This document shows positions 33,181 through 42,155 of a DNA stretch of 64,000 bases, piece after piece. The notes below the pieces were generated by a model. That model did not search any database. It saw only the letters and a list, made by a program, of their open reading frames with translations, and was not told where the DNA came from. Both the position numbers and the translations under genes were made by a program. Position 1 is the stretch's first letter. The number at the start of each line of letters is the position of its first letter. The stretch spans positions 310,001 to 374,000 of the forward strand of contig CAVRVD010000016.1 in the NCBI GenBank assembly GCA_963724535.1, given 5' to 3'. The stretch comes from JADJPO01 sp963724535. Lineage in GTDB: Bacteria > Actinomycetota > Actinomycetes > Actinomycetales > Kineosporiaceae.

Positions 33181-34803
33181 GTGAAGCGTGACCGGGCGGC
33201 CCTACGTGACCGATCTCTACCGACCTCCCGTCGGCGTCCGCCACCCCCCGCCACCGCCGCTGAGGCGACGGTGGCGGTTGTGTTGGCCGAGCCCACCCGG
33301 TCCGCCCGCCATGTCCAGCCCCACTCCGCGCGTCGCTCGCTGCGCGCCGGCGGCGCGGTGGCGGCGGTGTGCGCGGTCGTCGTCGGGGTCGCCGTGGTGA
33401 CCGAGCCGGCGCCCGAGGACACCCTCACCCAGCTGGTGAAGCAGCCGGTCGTGAACGCCGCAGCGCGGCCCTCGCCCACCGCCCCGCTGACCGAGCCGGA
33501 CGCCGAGCCGTCGCCGTCGCCGTCCCGGGCCGAGGACTCCGCGGCGTCCCGCGCCGAGCGCGCCAGGAAGAAGGGCACCCGGTCCTCCGACGCGCCGGTG
33601 GCACCCGCGAAGCTGTCCCAGCGCTCCTCGAAGCCCGAGCCGGCCCAGGTCGCCGCGGCCCAGGACGCGCAGCCGGCGTCGGCGGCGGCTCCGGTCGGCC
33701 AGGCACCGGCCGAGGAGGGTACGGCTGGCGCACCGGCCGAGGAGGGTACGGCTGGCGCACCGGCCGGCGACCCCGCCCCGAGCGAGGAGACCTCCACCCC
33801 GGCACCCGCAGCCACCAAGGCACCCGCAGCCACCAAGACGCCTTCAGCCACCAAGGCACCGGCAACCACCAAGGCACCCGCGGCCGGCGCGCCGGCCGCC
33901 GGTGGCTCGGTCTCCACGCAGCGTTCCGGCCTGTCCTGGGCCAGCGGTGTGCACATCGACTCCATGTCCCCCTCGACGGTCAGCGGGTTCGAGAGCTGGC
34001 GGGGTCGACCGGCCGACGTCGCGATGATCTGGCTGCCGGAGCGGTCCTGGTCTGACATCGAGACGCCCGACAACGACCTGAGAATGTGGCGCGGCCAGCC
34101 GTGGCAGATGGTCGTCAACGTCGCGATGCTCCCGGAGAGCGGGGGCGACCTGTCCAGCTGCGCGGCCGGGGCCTACAACCAGCACTGGACCGGTCTCGGT
34201 CGGGCCCTCAACGACGCCGGGATGGGCAACGCGATCATCCGGCTCGGCTGGGAGTTCGACGGGAACTGGTACCGGTGGAGCGCCTCCGGCAAGGCCGAGG
34301 CCTACGCCGGCTGCTACCGGCAGGCCGTCGACTCGGTCCGCCAGAACGCCCCGGGCACCCGATGGGACTTCAGCGCCAGCCGAGGTCCCACCCACGACGG
34401 GGGCCTGACCGACCCGTTCTCTGCCTACCCGGGTGACAACTACGTCGACTTCATCGGTGTCAGCTCCTATGACTGGTGGATGGCCGCGACCGACCGGGCC
34501 GCCTGGGACCGGTACCACATGAGCCGCGCCGAGGAGGGCCTACAGCTCTACCTCGACTTCGCCAGGTCCCACGGCAAGAAGCTCTCGCTGGCCGAGTGGG
34601 GCAACCGCACCAGCGGCGGCGGCGCCGGCCAGATCGGCTACGACAACCCCACCTACATCCAGTACATGCACGAGTTCCTGACCAACAACGCCGATGTCAT
34701 CGGGTACGAGTCGATCTTCCAGGCCGAGGGCGGGCACTTCCACAACGGTGCTTCGCTGCCGAACGCCGCGGCCAGATACCGCCAGCTGTTCGGTGGCGGC
34801 TGA
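33181..34803 (+). CDS. membrane-anchored GH26-type glycoside hydrolase with Pro/Ala/Thr-rich linker
   Basis: The 540-aa protein has one membrane segment near residues 55-75 (RAGGAVAAVCAVVVGVAVV), so the catalytic part lies outside. A linker of about 150 residues is rich in Ala, Pro, Thr, Lys and contains tandem repeats (33703-33756 and 33802-33873). The C-terminal ~300 residues follow GH26 beta-mannanases and related enzymes: LGWEFDGNWYRW carries the acid/base glutamate, SSYDWW and LAEWGNRT the nucleophile. The family cuts mannans and related polymers. Within an exopolysaccharide locus a role in trimming the made polymer is likely. Confidence 0.85.
   Translation: MKRDRAALRDRSLPTSRRRPPPPATAAEATVAVVLAEPTRSARHVQPHSARRSLRAGGAVAAVCAVVVGVAVVTEPAPEDTLTQLVKQPVVNAAARPSPTAPLTEPDAEPSPSPSRAEDSAASRAERARKKGTRSSDAPVAPAKLSQRSSKPEPAQVAAAQDAQPASAAAPVGQAPAEEGTAGAPAEEGTAGAPAGDPAPSEETSTPAPAATKAPAATKTPSATKAPATTKAPAAGAPAAGGSVSTQRSGLSWASGVHIDSMSPSTVSGFESWRGRPADVAMIWLPERSWSDIETPDNDLRMWRGQPWQMVVNVAMLPESGGDLSSCAAGAYNQHWTGLGRALNDAGMGNAIIRLGWEFDGNWYRWSASGKAEAYAGCYRQAVDSVRQNAPGTRWDFSASRGPTHDGGLTDPFSAYPGDNYVDFIGVSSYDWWMAATDRAAWDRYHMSRAEEGLQLYLDFARSHGKKLSLAEWGNRTSGGGAGQIGYDNPTYIQYMHEFLTNNADVIGYESIFQAEGGHFHNGASLPNAAARYRQLFGGG
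33703..33756. repeat. 27-bp perfect tandem duplication in the GH26 linker
   Basis: The two 27-bp copies are identical and encode GTAGAPAEE twice in frame, within the extracellular linker. A further stretch 33802-33873 carries four 18-bp-phased copies of the A-P-A-T-K type. Confidence 0.9.
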
Positions 34804-34980
34804 CCCGCTTCCGGGGGTGCGACATCGCCGCTGTCGTCGCGCGATCCAGGGGTCATCGGGTGAACAGCGGACTCGGCCATGATGACATCGGACGATGCCA
34901 TGGTTGGGTCCACCTTAAGGGTGGCCTAAGAAGCAGAAACCGCGCCGACGAGGTCGTTCGGGGTGGTGTTTCATGGAGCA

Positions 34981-35835
34981 ATGGCACGTGGCGAGGGCCC
35001 CTCACAGTACGGGGTGACACAGTTGAAGACGGGCCTCGTCCTGCATTCCTGGACGGTGGCGAGCCCCGACCCCACTCGGCCCGTTCTGGTGGCCCTGCAC
35101 GGCTGGGCCGACGACGGTGCCGTGTTCGCTCCGGTCGCCTGTTCGCTCGCCGAGGCCTGTGACGTGTTCGCTCCCGACTTCCCCGGGCACGGCGGTACCC
35201 CCTGGACCGGGTCGGGACCCTTCCGGTTCAGCGAGCTGGTGGCACCGGCCTGTGCGGCGGTCGACCACGCCGCCACGGCCGCAGAAGGGCGGCCGCTGGT
35301 GCTGCTCGGGCACTCGATGGGGGCCGCGATCGCGCTGCGGGTGGCCGCCCGGCGTCCGGGTGTCGTCTCGCACCTGGTGTGCGAGGAGCCGCCGGTGCCG
35401 CCGCGGATCGGCTGGCGTGAGCGTCGCAAGGACATCCGCTGGCGGCGCAGGATGCAGACGTTGGACCCCGCCGCCCGGATCGCCGAGCTCTCCCGGTTCG
35501 CCGAGTGGTCCCAGCCGGAGCTGGTCAGCTGGGCCGGGTCGATGGGGCGGGCCGACCTGTCGGTGCTGTCCACCCTGCGTCGATTCGACGACCTGTTGCC
35601 GACCCCCGATGTGCGGGTCACGGTGCCGCTCACCGTGGTCCTCGGTCAGGAGGAGGGCGGCCGCCGTGGGGACGCCGTGCTGCGCCGGTACCTGAACGCC
35701 GGCCACGGCGAGACCGTCGTCGTCCGCGTCGGCCGTGGCCACAACCCGCGCCGGGAGGACCCGGACGGCTTCGCCGAGATGCTGGTCGGCGTCCTGAACA
35801 CGGCAGGCCAGCGCGGTGAGACCTCGGTGACGTGA
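34981..35835 (+). CDS. alpha/beta-fold hydrolase
   Basis: The 284-aa protein contains LVALHGWADDGAVF, the nucleophile elbow LLGHSMGAAIALR with Ser, EEPPVPPRI, a cap region with many Arg, and GRGHNPRREDP carrying the histidine. Start ATG 34981 has GGAG four bases upstream; GTG 34963 is a less likely start. It sits inside the exopolysaccharide gene run but its substrate is unknown; an acyl-transfer or deacylation role is only a guess. Confidence 0.83.
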   Translation: MARGEGPSQYGVTQLKTGLVLHSWTVASPDPTRPVLVALHGWADDGAVFAPVACSLAEACDVFAPDFPGHGGTPWTGSGPFRFSELVAPACAAVDHAATAAEGRPLVLLGHSMGAAIALRVAARRPGVVSHLVCEEPPVPPRIGWRERRKDIRWRRRMQTLDPAARIAELSRFAEWSQPELVSWAGSMGRADLSVLSTLRRFDDLLPTPDVRVTVPLTVVLGQEEGGRRGDAVLRRYLNAGHGETVVVRVGRGHNPRREDPDGFAEMLVGVLNTAGQRGETSVT

Positions 35836-35881
35836 GCGTCCGCCTGGTCGCGCCCCTGCCTGTCCGCCCGCGCCGGATACC

Positions 35882-37285
35882 ATGGCGGCGGTTCTCCGCC
35901 GGTCGCCGGGCCTGCGCGGCACCATGACCTCGCGCCCGTCCGGCCGGCACCGCAGGAGGTCGGAACAGGTGGGTGGTCGGGGCGTGTCGCTGTCCGCCTA
36001 CGCCACGGTAGCCCGCAACGCCACGAGCCTGTACGGCACCACCTTGGTCACCAGCCTGCTCGGCTTCGGGTTCTGGTGGCTGGCCAGCCAACAGCTGAGC
36101 CCCCAGGAGGTGGGGCAGGGCTCGGCGCTGATCTCCGGGGTCCAGCTGCTCTCGATGGCCTCGGTGATGGGGCTGGCCACACTCTCGATCAGCGAGCTCT
36201 CCCGCGACACCTCACGTGCGCAGACCCTGCTCACCACCGCGCTGACGGTCTGCATCGGCGCCGCGATGACGTTGGCGACGGCGTGCGCCCTCGTCCTACC
36301 GTTCGTCGCGCCCGTCTACCGGGCCATGGTGGGGGACGCCGCCAAGACCGTGCTGTTCGTGCTCGCCGTGGTCGTCACGACCTGCACGCTGATCCTCGAC
36401 GACGCGTGCATCGGCGTCCTGCGCGGTCACCTGCAGCTGCGCCGCAACACGGCGTTCGCGGCGTTGAAGCTGGCGCTGGTGCCGGCGGTGGCCGTCCTCG
36501 CTCCGGTCGCGGCCGGGTCGCAGCTGCTGGTCGCCTGGGTGATCGGGGCGATGGCCTCCCTGTGGTTCCTGCGCCCGCTGCGCCACATCGGGGCCGGACC
36601 GCGCCGGGTCGACATCGGCCTGGTCCGGACCCGCTGGCGCGAGGCCATGAACCACCACTGGCTCAACATCGCCCTCGAGATGCCCCGGCTCACCCTGCCG
36701 GTGATGGCCGTGTCCGTGCTCGGGGAGGAACCGACCGCCGCGCTCTATGCGTCGCTGATGCTCGTCGCCTTCGTCAACGCCGTCCCGATCCACTTCTCCA
36801 CCGTGCTGTTCGCGATCGCGCCGGGTGACGTCGCGGCGCTGCGGCACCAGGCGCGGTTCACCCTCACCGTCTCGGCGGTGGTCAGTACCGTGGCGGCCGG
36901 CGCGTTCCTGGTCCTGGCCCCGTTCCTGCTCGGGCTGTTCCACGACGACTACGCGGTCGCGGTGAACGCGCTGCGGGTGCTCGGCGCCAGCACCCTGCTG
37001 TGGTCGGTCAAGGCCCACTTCATCGCCGTGTCGCGGGTGACCGGACGGCTCACCCGGGCCTCGGTGCTCGGCACGATCGGCGCCGTCCTCGAGATCGCCG
37101 CCGCGTACCTGGGCTCCGTCTACTGGGGCGTGACCGGTACCGCCGTCGGACTGGTCGCCGCGCTCGCCGTCGAGGCCGTCGTACTGCTGCCGATCATCAT
37201 TCTCACCCTGCGTCGGGCGGGACGTGACGGCGTGCCGCCGGACCCCTCCGCGGACCGGCCCGCGGCCGCGGGCCGTCGTGGCTGA
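35882..37285 (+). CDS. Wzx-like oligosaccharide flippase
   Basis: The 467-aa polytopic protein has about 12-14 predicted membrane helices and matches the MOP/polysaccharide-export family (Wzx). The N-terminal ~35 residues are basic (SGRHRRRSEQV), followed by NATSLYGTTLVTSLLGFGFWWLA and a repeating pattern of helices. It would flip the lipid-linked repeat unit to the outer face of the membrane. ATG 35882 is the upstream start; others at 35924 (ATG) also fit. The C-terminal 30 residues are charged and soluble. Confidence 0.82.
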   Translation: MAAVLRRSPGLRGTMTSRPSGRHRRRSEQVGGRGVSLSAYATVARNATSLYGTTLVTSLLGFGFWWLASQQLSPQEVGQGSALISGVQLLSMASVMGLATLSISELSRDTSRAQTLLTTALTVCIGAAMTLATACALVLPFVAPVYRAMVGDAAKTVLFVLAVVVTTCTLILDDACIGVLRGHLQLRRNTAFAALKLALVPAVAVLAPVAAGSQLLVAWVIGAMASLWFLRPLRHIGAGPRRVDIGLVRTRWREAMNHHWLNIALEMPRLTLPVMAVSVLGEEPTAALYASLMLVAFVNAVPIHFSTVLFAIAPGDVAALRHQARFTLTVSAVVSTVAAGAFLVLAPFLLGLFHDDYAVAVNALRVLGASTLLWSVKAHFIAVSRVTGRLTRASVLGTIGAVLEIAAAYLGSVYWGVTGTAVGLVAALAVEAVVLLPIIILTLRRAGRDGVPPDPSADRPAAAGRRG

Positions 37286-37362
37286 CCCGGTGACCTTCCC
37301 GGACGGGTCTGCCTCGGGCCGTAGCGGGCCCCGGTGCCCAGGCACCGCGCCCCCTGCCCTGG

Positions 37363-39159
37363 TTGGACGAGGACGAGATCCCCTCGGCGCGGCTGGTGGA
37401 CCCCCGGCTGGCGCGGCGCACGATGGTGGGGACCTCCCTCGGCTTCGTCGTGGTCATGGTCTCCTTCGTCATGGGCCGTGCGGGCCTGGACGGAGCCACC
37501 GTGGTGTTCTGGTCGGGGCAGGTGCTGGCCTACGCCAGCGCGCTGATCCTCCTGGTCTCCCCGCACGTCCCGGACGGGTTCCGGGTGGGGATCGTGACCC
37601 TGGTGGCGGTCGGTCAGTCGGCGATGTCGTTCGCCTACCGTCCCGTCGTGTTCAAGTTCCCCGATGAGCTCCAGCACTGGCGCACCGCCGAGGACCTGCT
37701 CATCACCCAGGAGCTGCTCACCCCCAGCCCCACCCTGCCGGTCTCGCCGCAGTTCCCGGCGCTCGAGGTGGTCACCACCTTCCTGGTCCAGACCCTGCAC
37801 CTGCCGCTGTTCCTGGCCGGGGTGATCGTGGTCAGCGTGTGCCACGTCGTCCTGGTCATGTGCGTGTACTCGTTCTACGAGATGGTCACCGAGTCCGGGC
37901 TCGTCTCCGGGATGGCGGCGATGCTGTTCTCCACGACGCCGCACTCCTTCACCTTCAACACCCTGTTCGTCTACGGCGCCTTCGCCCTGCCGTTCTTCGT
38001 CATGGCGCTGCGCTACGCCCTCAGTGACGACGGCCTCAGTGACGACGGTCTCGGCATCGCCTGGCGCTACGTGCTGGGATCGGTGGCCTGCGTCGGGGTG
38101 AGTGTGGTCTCGCACCCGCTGACCGCCGTGATCTCGATCGGGTTCCTCGGCCTGCTGGTCCCCGCGCTGGCCCTGGTCCGCGCCCCGGCCCGCCTGGTCG
38201 GCCAGTGCCTGTTCTCCGCCCTCGGCGGCGCGCTGCTGGCCGCGGCGTGGGTGACCCTGGTGGCCAAGGACGCGATGCTCTACCTCGGCCCCCCGATCCT
38301 GGACGTCCTGTCCGGGCTGCTCAGCTTCGGCGGGGCCTCGCCGGATGCGCCGGCGGCCCCGCCGCCGCAGACCAGCCTGGCCGAGCGGGCCATCGCGATC
38401 AGCAGCATCCTGATGGTCGGTCTGCTGATCTGCCTGGGCCTGTGGCACGTGCTGCGCTGGCGCCGCCCGGTGGCCAGCGCGCTGTCGCTGACCGCCCTGC
38501 TGTACTTCGGGGTGCTCGCCGTCCGGGTGCTCGATCCGCGGGGGGCCGAGATGGCCACCCGGGGGCTGACCTACGTGGTGCTGTTCTCCGGCATCCCGGT
38601 GGCGGTCGGGCTGCTCTACCTGTGTGGCCCGCGGCTGGGTTGGGGGCTACCGGTCACCATCTGGATGCTGCTGGTCGCCGGCGGGCTGGTCAGTGGCTGG
38701 CCGGCATCGTGGGAACGGCTGCCGGGCACGGTGTACATCGCCGGCTTCGAGAGCGGCGTCGATGCGGGCAACCTGGAGCTGTCGCGGTGGGCGCGCACGG
38801 CGATCGGCACCGACCGCCGGGTGGCCTGTGACCTGATGACCTGCTCCCTGGTGGGCGGGTACTCCCGGCAGCTGCCGGTCGAGGACGCCGGGGCGGTCTA
38901 CTACGCACCTGAGATCACCCCCGAGGTGGTGGAGCAGGTGGCGGTGCTCAACGTCCACTTCCTGGTCGTGAACCGGTTGATGTCCGAGCAGCTGCCGATC
39001 ACCGGCCGCTACTTCGGACGTGACCCGCTGGCTGACCGGCATGAGCGGCCCGTCGATCCCGCCGTGCTGACCAAGTTCGCCGCGGACCCGCGGATCGCCC
39101 TGGTCTACGACGACGGTCAGTACCAGGTCTACGACCTGCGGGGGCTGTGGAATGGCTAG
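37363..39159 (+). CDS. polytopic membrane protein, candidate polymerase or GT-C glycosyltransferase
   Basis: The 598-aa protein has about 11 hydrophobic segments and a C-terminal outside domain of ~150 residues (AGFESGVDAGNLELSRWA, ...VYDDGQYQVYDLRGL). The long hydrophilic loop after FKFPDELQHWRTAEDLL and the overall layout resemble GT-C enzymes and Wzy-type polymerases, but I recognise no named family. The locus has no other obvious polymerase, which makes that role attractive. Start choice is uncertain: TTG 37363, GTG 37396 or ATG 37423. An in-frame 15-bp tandem duplication (38020-38049) gives SDDGL twice. The end overlaps the next gene by eight bases. Confidence 0.78.
   Translation: MDEDEIPSARLVDPRLARRTMVGTSLGFVVVMVSFVMGRAGLDGATVVFWSGQVLAYASALILLVSPHVPDGFRVGIVTLVAVGQSAMSFAYRPVVFKFPDELQHWRTAEDLLITQELLTPSPTLPVSPQFPALEVVTTFLVQTLHLPLFLAGVIVVSVCHVVLVMCVYSFYEMVTESGLVSGMAAMLFSTTPHSFTFNTLFVYGAFALPFFVMALRYALSDDGLSDDGLGIAWRYVLGSVACVGVSVVSHPLTAVISIGFLGLLVPALALVRAPARLVGQCLFSALGGALLAAAWVTLVAKDAMLYLGPPILDVLSGLLSFGGASPDAPAAPPPQTSLAERAIAISSILMVGLLICLGLWHVLRWRRPVASALSLTALLYFGVLAVRVLDPRGAEMATRGLTYVVLFSGIPVAVGLLYLCGPRLGWGLPVTIWMLLVAGGLVSGWPASWERLPGTVYIAGFESGVDAGNLELSRWARTAIGTDRRVACDLMTCSLVGGYSRQLPVEDAGAVYYAPEITPEVVEQVAVLNVHFLVVNRLMSEQLPITGRYFGRDPLADRHERPVDPAVLTKFAADPRIALVYDDGQYQVYDLRGLWNG
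38020..38049. repeat. 15-bp in-frame tandem duplication in the polytopic membrane protein
   Basis: CTCAGTGACGACGGC is repeated once with one base changed (CTCAGTGACGACGGT), giving LSDDG-LSDDG in a loop between membrane segments. Confidence 0.88.
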
Positions 39160-39991
39160 GCGACCGGTGCGTGGGGCGTCGGTGCGCCGGGCCGTCGCCC
39201 GGCAGTCCGTGGTCAGCAACGCGCTGCCGGTACTCGCCCTCGGCTCGGTACCGGTCGCCCTGGTGGCACCGCGGCTGTCCTTCCTGGGCAGCCTCGGGGA
39301 CCTGCTCACCGGCGCAGCGGCGGTGATGATGGTCGGCACGTCCTGGGGGTTGCTGGCCCGCCGGCTCGGACGGCGCGGCGTGCTCTGGGAGGCCATCGCC
39401 GTCGCCGGCCTGGTCGTGATCGGCTGGCTGGCCGTGTCGAACATGCTCGCGGCGGCCCTGCCCGGCGGGTTGACCACGGCGAACCGGCTGCTCGTCACGG
39501 CCCTGCTGCCGCTGGGCTGCGTGCTGTTCCTGGACGACGAGCCGCTGCTGTTCGACCCCTCGAAGCGGCCCGGCGCCAGGCCGCTCGCCGTGGCCGTGGC
39601 CTGCTTCTGCGTGGCAGTCGCCGCGATCACCGCCAACGTGTTGTCCGAGCGGGTCTGGCTACGACCGGACGGGCCGGCCCTGTACGTGGAGAATCTGCCT
39701 GTGCGGACGCTGATCCTGGCCAACCGGACCCCCGGACCGGCCCGGTACCGGATCCTCGTCGAGGGCGCCCAGCGCCGGATCGACCAGACGGTCACCCTGC
39801 CCGGCGAGAGCCAGGGGGCGTTGAGCCTGGACCGGCTCGGTGCCGGACCTGCCCAGGTCAGTGTGTTCGACCTCGACGAGGAGTCCGACCAGCCGATCCG
39901 CCGGTTGTCGCTGACCGAGCTCACGCTCGGCGGGACGCCGGCAACCCCCAGCCCCACCCAGAGCGGCACCGGAGGTGACGGTGCAGGATGA
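39152..39991 (+). CDS. membrane protein with C-terminal outside domain
   Basis: The 279-aa product has about four to five membrane segments in its first 170 residues (for example LLTGAAAVMMVGTSWGLLA and AVACFCVAVAAITANVL) and a soluble C-terminal region of ~100 residues with a beta-rich pattern. I do not recognise the family. It overlaps the preceding gene by eight bases and the following GT2 by eleven, so the three are tightly coupled. It may help assemble or anchor the polysaccharide machinery. Confidence 0.75.
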   Translation: MARRPVRGASVRRAVARQSVVSNALPVLALGSVPVALVAPRLSFLGSLGDLLTGAAAVMMVGTSWGLLARRLGRRGVLWEAIAVAGLVVIGWLAVSNMLAAALPGGLTTANRLLVTALLPLGCVLFLDDEPLLFDPSKRPGARPLAVAVACFCVAVAAITANVLSERVWLRPDGPALYVENLPVRTLILANRTPGPARYRILVEGAQRRIDQTVTLPGESQGALSLDRLGAGPAQVSVFDLDEESDQPIRRLSLTELTLGGTPATPSPTQSGTGGDGAG

Positions 39992-40964
39992 CCCGTCGAC
40001 CCGGTCGGCCATGGCCGACCGGGGCCAGGACACCGTCGGCGTGGTCGTCCCGACGACGGGTCGCGCCTCGGTGCTGCGCAGCGTGCGCAGCGCTCTCGAG
40101 CAGACCCGTCCGCCCGCCCAGGTGGTCGTCGTCCTCGACGGACCGGCCGAGCGACGCCCTGAGCTGCCGCCGGACGAGCGGATCGAGGTCGTCGTCACCG
40201 GCGGCGGCGGGGGTGCGGCCGCGGCCCGCAACGCCGGCGTCCGTCGCCTCCGGACCGACTTCGTGGCCTTCCTGGACGACGACGACGCCTGGCTGGCGAC
40301 CAAGCTGGAGCAGCAGGTCGCCGCGGCCCGGCGGGAGCGTGACCGGGGCGCGAAGCACGTGATCGTCGCCTGCCGTCAGCTGATGGTCCTCGAGGACGGG
40401 CGGGTCGCCGGCCGATGGCCGCGGCGCCTGATCGCCGACGACCAGGACGTCGCCGAGTACCTGTTCACCCGCCGTGAGGTGCGCCCGGGGGGCGCGGCGA
40501 TCGGCGCCTCGATGCTGCTGTGCGACCTCGACCTGGTGCAGCGGGTGCCGTTCACCGGCGAGACCATCCACGAGGACTGGGCCTGGGTGCTCGGCGCGGC
40601 TCGGGAGCCCGGCTGCCGGGTGGTGGCACTCCCGCAGGTCCTGCTCCACTACACCCAGTCCGGGACGGCGTCGGCCTCGGCGGCGATCAGCTGGCGCGAG
40701 TCGATGGACTGGGTGATGCGGCGCTCGGGATGGATCGGTGCCCGCCAGCGCGGCGACTTCCTGCTCTCGGTCACCGCTCCGCTGGCCCTGAGCGCCGGTG
40801 ACCTGCCCGGGCTGCGCGAGGTGGTCCGGGCCGCGCGCCGGGAGGGCGCACCCGGCCGGTCGGCACACCTGTTCATCACCCTGCTGGCCGCGCGGGAGGG
40901 CCTGCGCTGGGCCGCCCGTCCGCTGAGCCGCCTCGTCGCGGGTCGACGTCAGGGCCGCGCATGA
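39981..40964 (+). CDS. GT2 glycosyltransferase
   Basis: The 327-aa protein has the GT-A pattern VGVVVPTTGRASVLRSVRSAL, VVLDGPAERR, GGGGGAAAARNAG, FLDDDDAW (D-x-D) and HEDWAWVLG (acceptor acid). It has no clear membrane segment. GTG 39981 is chosen because GGAGG at 39971-39975 is five bases upstream; GTG 39975 overlaps that site. Its 3' end overlaps the GH26 start by four bases (ATGA). Confidence 0.88.
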   Translation: MQDDPSTRSAMADRGQDTVGVVVPTTGRASVLRSVRSALEQTRPPAQVVVVLDGPAERRPELPPDERIEVVVTGGGGGAAAARNAGVRRLRTDFVAFLDDDDAWLATKLEQQVAAARRERDRGAKHVIVACRQLMVLEDGRVAGRWPRRLIADDQDVAEYLFTRREVRPGGAAIGASMLLCDLDLVQRVPFTGETIHEDWAWVLGAAREPGCRVVALPQVLLHYTQSGTASASAAISWRESMDWVMRRSGWIGARQRGDFLLSVTAPLALSAGDLPGLREVVRAARREGAPGRSAHLFITLLAAREGLRWAARPLSRLVAGRRQGRA

Positions 40965-42145
40965 GCGTGCTGCGACCCGAGGGCCCGTCCCGGCGGACGG
41001 CTCGCGACGCCGACGCCGAGGCGGTGCCGGGCGCGGCCCGGCCGGGCGCCCGACACCGGCGGGCCGGCCGGCCGCGGCCTGTTCGGGTGTGGGCCCCCTG
41101 GGCGGTCGGCGGCCTGGTCTGCGTCCTGGCCGGCGCGGTGCTGCTGGCGGGACTGGCCCGGGGTGGCCCCCAGCAGGTCGTTCGCGGACCCCAACCCGTT
41201 CCCGAGGAGTCGCCCAGCGCCCGGCGCAGTGTCCAGAGTGTCGCCCCCGCACTCCCCGGGGCAGCCCTGCGGCCCAGTGCCCAGCGCTCGGGCCTGCCCT
41301 GGCCCAGTGGTGTGTTCGTCGGTCACGTCACCCCCAAGACGGTCGCCCAGTTCGAACGCTGGCGCGGCCGCCCGGTCGACCTGGTGCTGATCTGGACCGA
41401 GCGCACGACCTGGGCGCAGGTCACCGATCCCAGCGACCAGCTGCGCAGCTGGCAGGGCACCGGCCGCCGGCTGGTGATCGGCACGGCGATGCTGCCGGAG
41501 CGTGGTGCCTCCCTGCAGGCCTGCGCCCGGGGCGAGTACCGCAGGTACTGGCGTTCCTTCGGCCGGGCGCTGACCCGGTACGGGGCGGACGACGCCGTGA
41601 TCCGCCTGGGCTGGGAGTTCAACGGGGACTGGTACAGCTGGAGCGCGACCGACCCCGATGCCTTCGCCGCGTGCTGGCGTCAGGTGGTGACCACGGTGCG
41701 CGCCGACGCTCCGGACGTGCTGTGGGAATGGAGCGTCAGCAGGGGGCGCACCGGTGCGCTGAGCGACCCACGTCGTGCCTACCCCGGGGACGCCTACGTC
41801 GACTTCATCGGTGTGGACAGCTATGACCACTGGCCGGCGGCCCGCAGCCGGACCGTGTTCGACAGCCACCACGCGGGCACCGACCACCACGGCATGGGTT
41901 TCTGGGCCGACTTCGCCCGCTCCCGCGGCAAGCTCCTGTCGGTGCCGGAGTGGGGCAACCGCACCGTCGGCGACAGCGTCGGCGGCGACAACCCGGACTA
42001 CGTCCGCTGGATGCGGGAGTTCTTCGCACAGAACGCCGACCTGCTCGCCTACGAGGCGGTGTTCCAGGCCGACGGCGGCTCGTACGAGGGTGGCCGGCGG
42101 CTGCCCGCCGCGGCGGCCGCCTACCGGGCGGGCTTCGGCGGCTGA
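40961..42145 (+). CDS. membrane-anchored GH26-type glycoside hydrolase, second copy
   Basis: The 394-aa protein has one membrane segment at about residues 45-65 (WAVGGLVCVLAGAVLLAGL) and a C-terminal GH26 domain very like that of the 33181 protein: RLGWEFNGDWYSW and SVPEWGNRT align with its acid/base and nucleophile glutamates, and DFIGVDSYDHW with its SSYDWW. It lacks the long repeat linker. It overlaps the GT2 stop by four bases (ATGA), so it is translated together with glycosyltransferase and membrane genes. It ends 10 bases from the convergent glgB stop. Confidence 0.87.
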   Translation: MSVLRPEGPSRRTARDADAEAVPGAARPGARHRRAGRPRPVRVWAPWAVGGLVCVLAGAVLLAGLARGGPQQVVRGPQPVPEESPSARRSVQSVAPALPGAALRPSAQRSGLPWPSGVFVGHVTPKTVAQFERWRGRPVDLVLIWTERTTWAQVTDPSDQLRSWQGTGRRLVIGTAMLPERGASLQACARGEYRRYWRSFGRALTRYGADDAVIRLGWEFNGDWYSWSATDPDAFAACWRQVVTTVRADAPDVLWEWSVSRGRTGALSDPRRAYPGDAYVDFIGVDSYDHWPAARSRTVFDSHHAGTDHHGMGFWADFARSRGKLLSVPEWGNRTVGDSVGGDNPDYVRWMREFFAQNADLLAYEAVFQADGGSYEGGRRLPAAAAAYRAGFGG

Positions 42146-42155
42146 GCGGGCGTGG

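Noticed and set aside
33703..33873. CRISPR-like array
   Set aside because: The repeats are directly adjacent, encode an in-frame linker and have no unique spacers.
33425..33877. Trp/Pro-rich antisense frame over the GH26 linker repeats
   Set aside because: It is the reverse reading of the Ala/Pro/Thr/Lys repeats and has no independent support.
34913..34930. CCTTAAGG...CCTAAG resembling a DtxR/IdeR iron box
   Set aside because: The match to the 19-bp consensus is poor and the symmetry is short. It is not called as an operator.
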